Source: Bacillota bacterium (GTDB lineage Bacteria; Bacillota; Clostridia; Peptostreptococcales; Anaerovoracaceae). From it: a DNA stretch of 6,656 nucleotides. The DNA is taken from the NCBI GenBank assembly GCA_017515765.1, contig JAFWFF010000010.1:1-6656 (forward strand). The letters run 5' to 3'. The translations under genes were made by a program, and so were the position numbers. Within the stretch, counting starts at the first letter, position 1; every line of letters begins with the position of its first letter. The notes under the pieces are model-generated. The model made no database searches, had not been told where the DNA came from, and saw nothing but the letters and a program-made list of their open reading frames with translations. Below, in pieces: positions 5,724-6,656 of this stretch.

Positions 5724-6182
5724 ATGAGATTTGTGATTCAGCGGGTCACGGAAGCGAGCGTGACGATAGACGGAGAGGTCTCCGGAGCGATAGAGAAGGG
5801 CTTTCTGGTACTCATCGGAGTGTGCCGGGACGATACGCGCGCCGTGGCGGACAAGATGATCAAAAAGCTCCTGGGCATGCGCATCTTCGCGGACAGCGAG
5901 GGCAAGACCAACCTGAACCTGGAGTCGGTAGGCGGGAGCCTGCTTTTGATCTCCCAGTTCACTCTCTACGCTGACTGCAGGCACGGGAACAGGCCGGGCT
6001 TCACCGACGCGGGGGCGCCGGACATGGCGAGCGGCCTGTACGAATACATAATAGAACAGTGCAGGGAAGGACTGAAAGGCGGAGGCAGGGTAGAGCGCGG
6101 AGTCTTCGGAGCCGACATGAAAGTCAGGCTGCTGAACGACGGGCCGTTCACCGTGATACTTGATTCGGAGGACTTGAAATGA
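5724..6182 (+). CDS. dtd: D-aminoacyl-tRNA deacylase (DTD)
   Basis: Hydrolyses D-aminoacyl-tRNAs (and mischarged glycyl-tRNA-Ala), keeping D-amino acids out of protein. The 152-residue product is full length and starts MRFVIQRVTEASV, the family N-terminus. Both signature motifs are intact: SQFT (77-80, in LLLISQFTLYAD) and NDGPFT (138-143) with the Gly-cisPro pair G140-P141 that gives chiral selectivity. The segment GNRPGF (88-93) is also conserved. It acts as a cytoplasmic dimer. GGAGGT (5712-5717) lies six bases before the ATG, and an extended -10 lies just upstream. The stop codon overlaps the start of the following acetyltransferase gene (ATGA). The usual Bacillota neighbour relA is not seen here. 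Confidence 0.96.
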   Translation: MRFVIQRVTEASVTIDGEVSGAIEKGFLVLIGVCRDDTRAVADKMIKKLLGMRIFADSEGKTNLNLESVGGSLLLISQFTLYADCRHGNRPGFTDAGAPDMASGLYEYIIEQCREGLKGGGRVERGVFGADMKVRLLNDGPFTVILDSEDLK

Positions 6183-6656
6183 GCGAACTGATCGTAAGAA
6201 GGGCATTGAGCAAAGACATCGACGGCATACTTAAACTGCTCGAGCAGGTCAACCTGGTGCATTTCCACGGCAGGCCGGACCTGTTCAAGATGGCAACAAA
6301 ATACAGCCGCAGGGAACTCGAACACATAATAGAGGACAACAGCACCCCGGTGTTCGTATGCGTGCCTCCGGAAGACGAAGAGCTGCCTGAAGGGAGCCCG
6401 AAACACCCGGTCCTGGGCCACGCGTTCTGCATAAGGCAGAAGATCGGAAACGCCGTCCTGGCCGAGATCATGACCCTCTACGTGGACGACATCTGCGTAG
6501 ATGAGAACGCGCGCGGGCAGGGAGTAGGGCGCAGGCTCTTCGAGCACGTCGAGAAATACGCCAGGGACGAGGGCTTCTACAACATTACTCTGAACGTCTG
6601 GGCGTTCAACGAAGGAGCCAAGGCTTTCTACGACAGCTGCGGCATGCAGGTCCAGA
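6179..6656 (+). CDS. GNAT family N-acetyltransferase (3' end beyond window)
   Basis: Predicted acetyl-CoA-dependent N-acetyltransferase with unknown acceptor. The open frame runs 159 codons from 6179 to the window edge without a stop, so the gene is partial here. It starts MSELIVRRALSKDIDGILKL, a typical GNAT N-terminus. Motif A is at 107-118: VDENARGQGVGR, with R112-x-x-G115-x-G117 for binding the CoA pyrophosphate. Motif B-like NVWAFNEGAKAFYDSCGM (139-156) has N144 and Y151 placed as in active enzymes. A segment rich in Glu and Pro (63-77, PPEDEELPEGSPKHP) lies in a loop between strands. The start codon overlaps the dtd stop by four bases (ATGA), with GGAGGA (6167-6172) six bases upstream inside dtd, so translation is likely coupled. 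At most the final part of the C-terminal strands is missing. Confidence 0.9.
   Translation, partial: MSELIVRRALSKDIDGILKLLEQVNLVHFHGRPDLFKMATKYSRRELEHIIEDNSTPVFVCVPPEDEELPEGSPKHPVLGHAFCIRQKIGNAVLAEIMTLYVDDICVDENARGQGVGRRLFEHVEKYARDEGFYNITLNVWAFNEGAKAFYDSCGMQVQ

Overview
The window looks like a chromosomal segment of a GC-rich, probably anaerobic bacterium. The order SRP RNA – dnaX – ebfC (yaaK) – recR on one strand is the classic housekeeping arrangement of Bacillota. The ferredoxin-type aldo/keto reductase further on fits an anaerobic, Clostridia-like lifestyle. Strong AGGAGG-type ribosome binding sites, frequent AGG/AGA arginine codons and DnaX/EbfC of Gram-positive type agree with this. 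The genus cannot be fixed from the sequence.

Layout. Positions 1-97 hold the small (4.5S-type) SRP RNA. It is followed on the + strand by dnaX (180-1925), ebfC (1948-2316) and recR (2338-2937), a DNA replication and repair cluster ending in an intrinsic terminator (3008-3034). The stretch 2938-3281 carries no convincing gene but is dense in inverted and direct repeats: a 28-bp degenerate duplication across the recR stop codon, a 157-bp interrupted palindrome (2988-3144) that contains the recR terminator, and a leftward terminator (3214-3254).

On the - strand, a two-gene unit is transcribed leftward from about 5660: an M20D-family amidohydrolase (5640-4453), then, 28 bp on, an aldo/keto reductase with two C-terminal [4Fe-4S] motifs (4424-3282). 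An 83-bp divergent promoter region (5641-5723) separates this unit from a rightward pair: dtd, D-aminoacyl-tRNA deacylase (5724-6182), and a GNAT acetyltransferase (from 6179, cut by the window end) that overlaps dtd by four bases and is likely translationally coupled to it.

How the genes work together. DnaX (clamp loader), EbfC (nucleoid-associated protein) and RecR (RecFOR recombination mediator) serve DNA replication and repair. The SRP RNA serves co-translational membrane targeting and is only a positional neighbour. The leftward pair looks metabolic (an amide or N-acyl hydrolase plus a redox enzyme). The rightward pair combines translation quality control with an acetyltransferase of unknown substrate. 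Coding content is conserved and I see no mobile element, CRISPR array, tRNA or new multi-gene system. The least explained part is the repeat-rich recR/reductase intergenic region.
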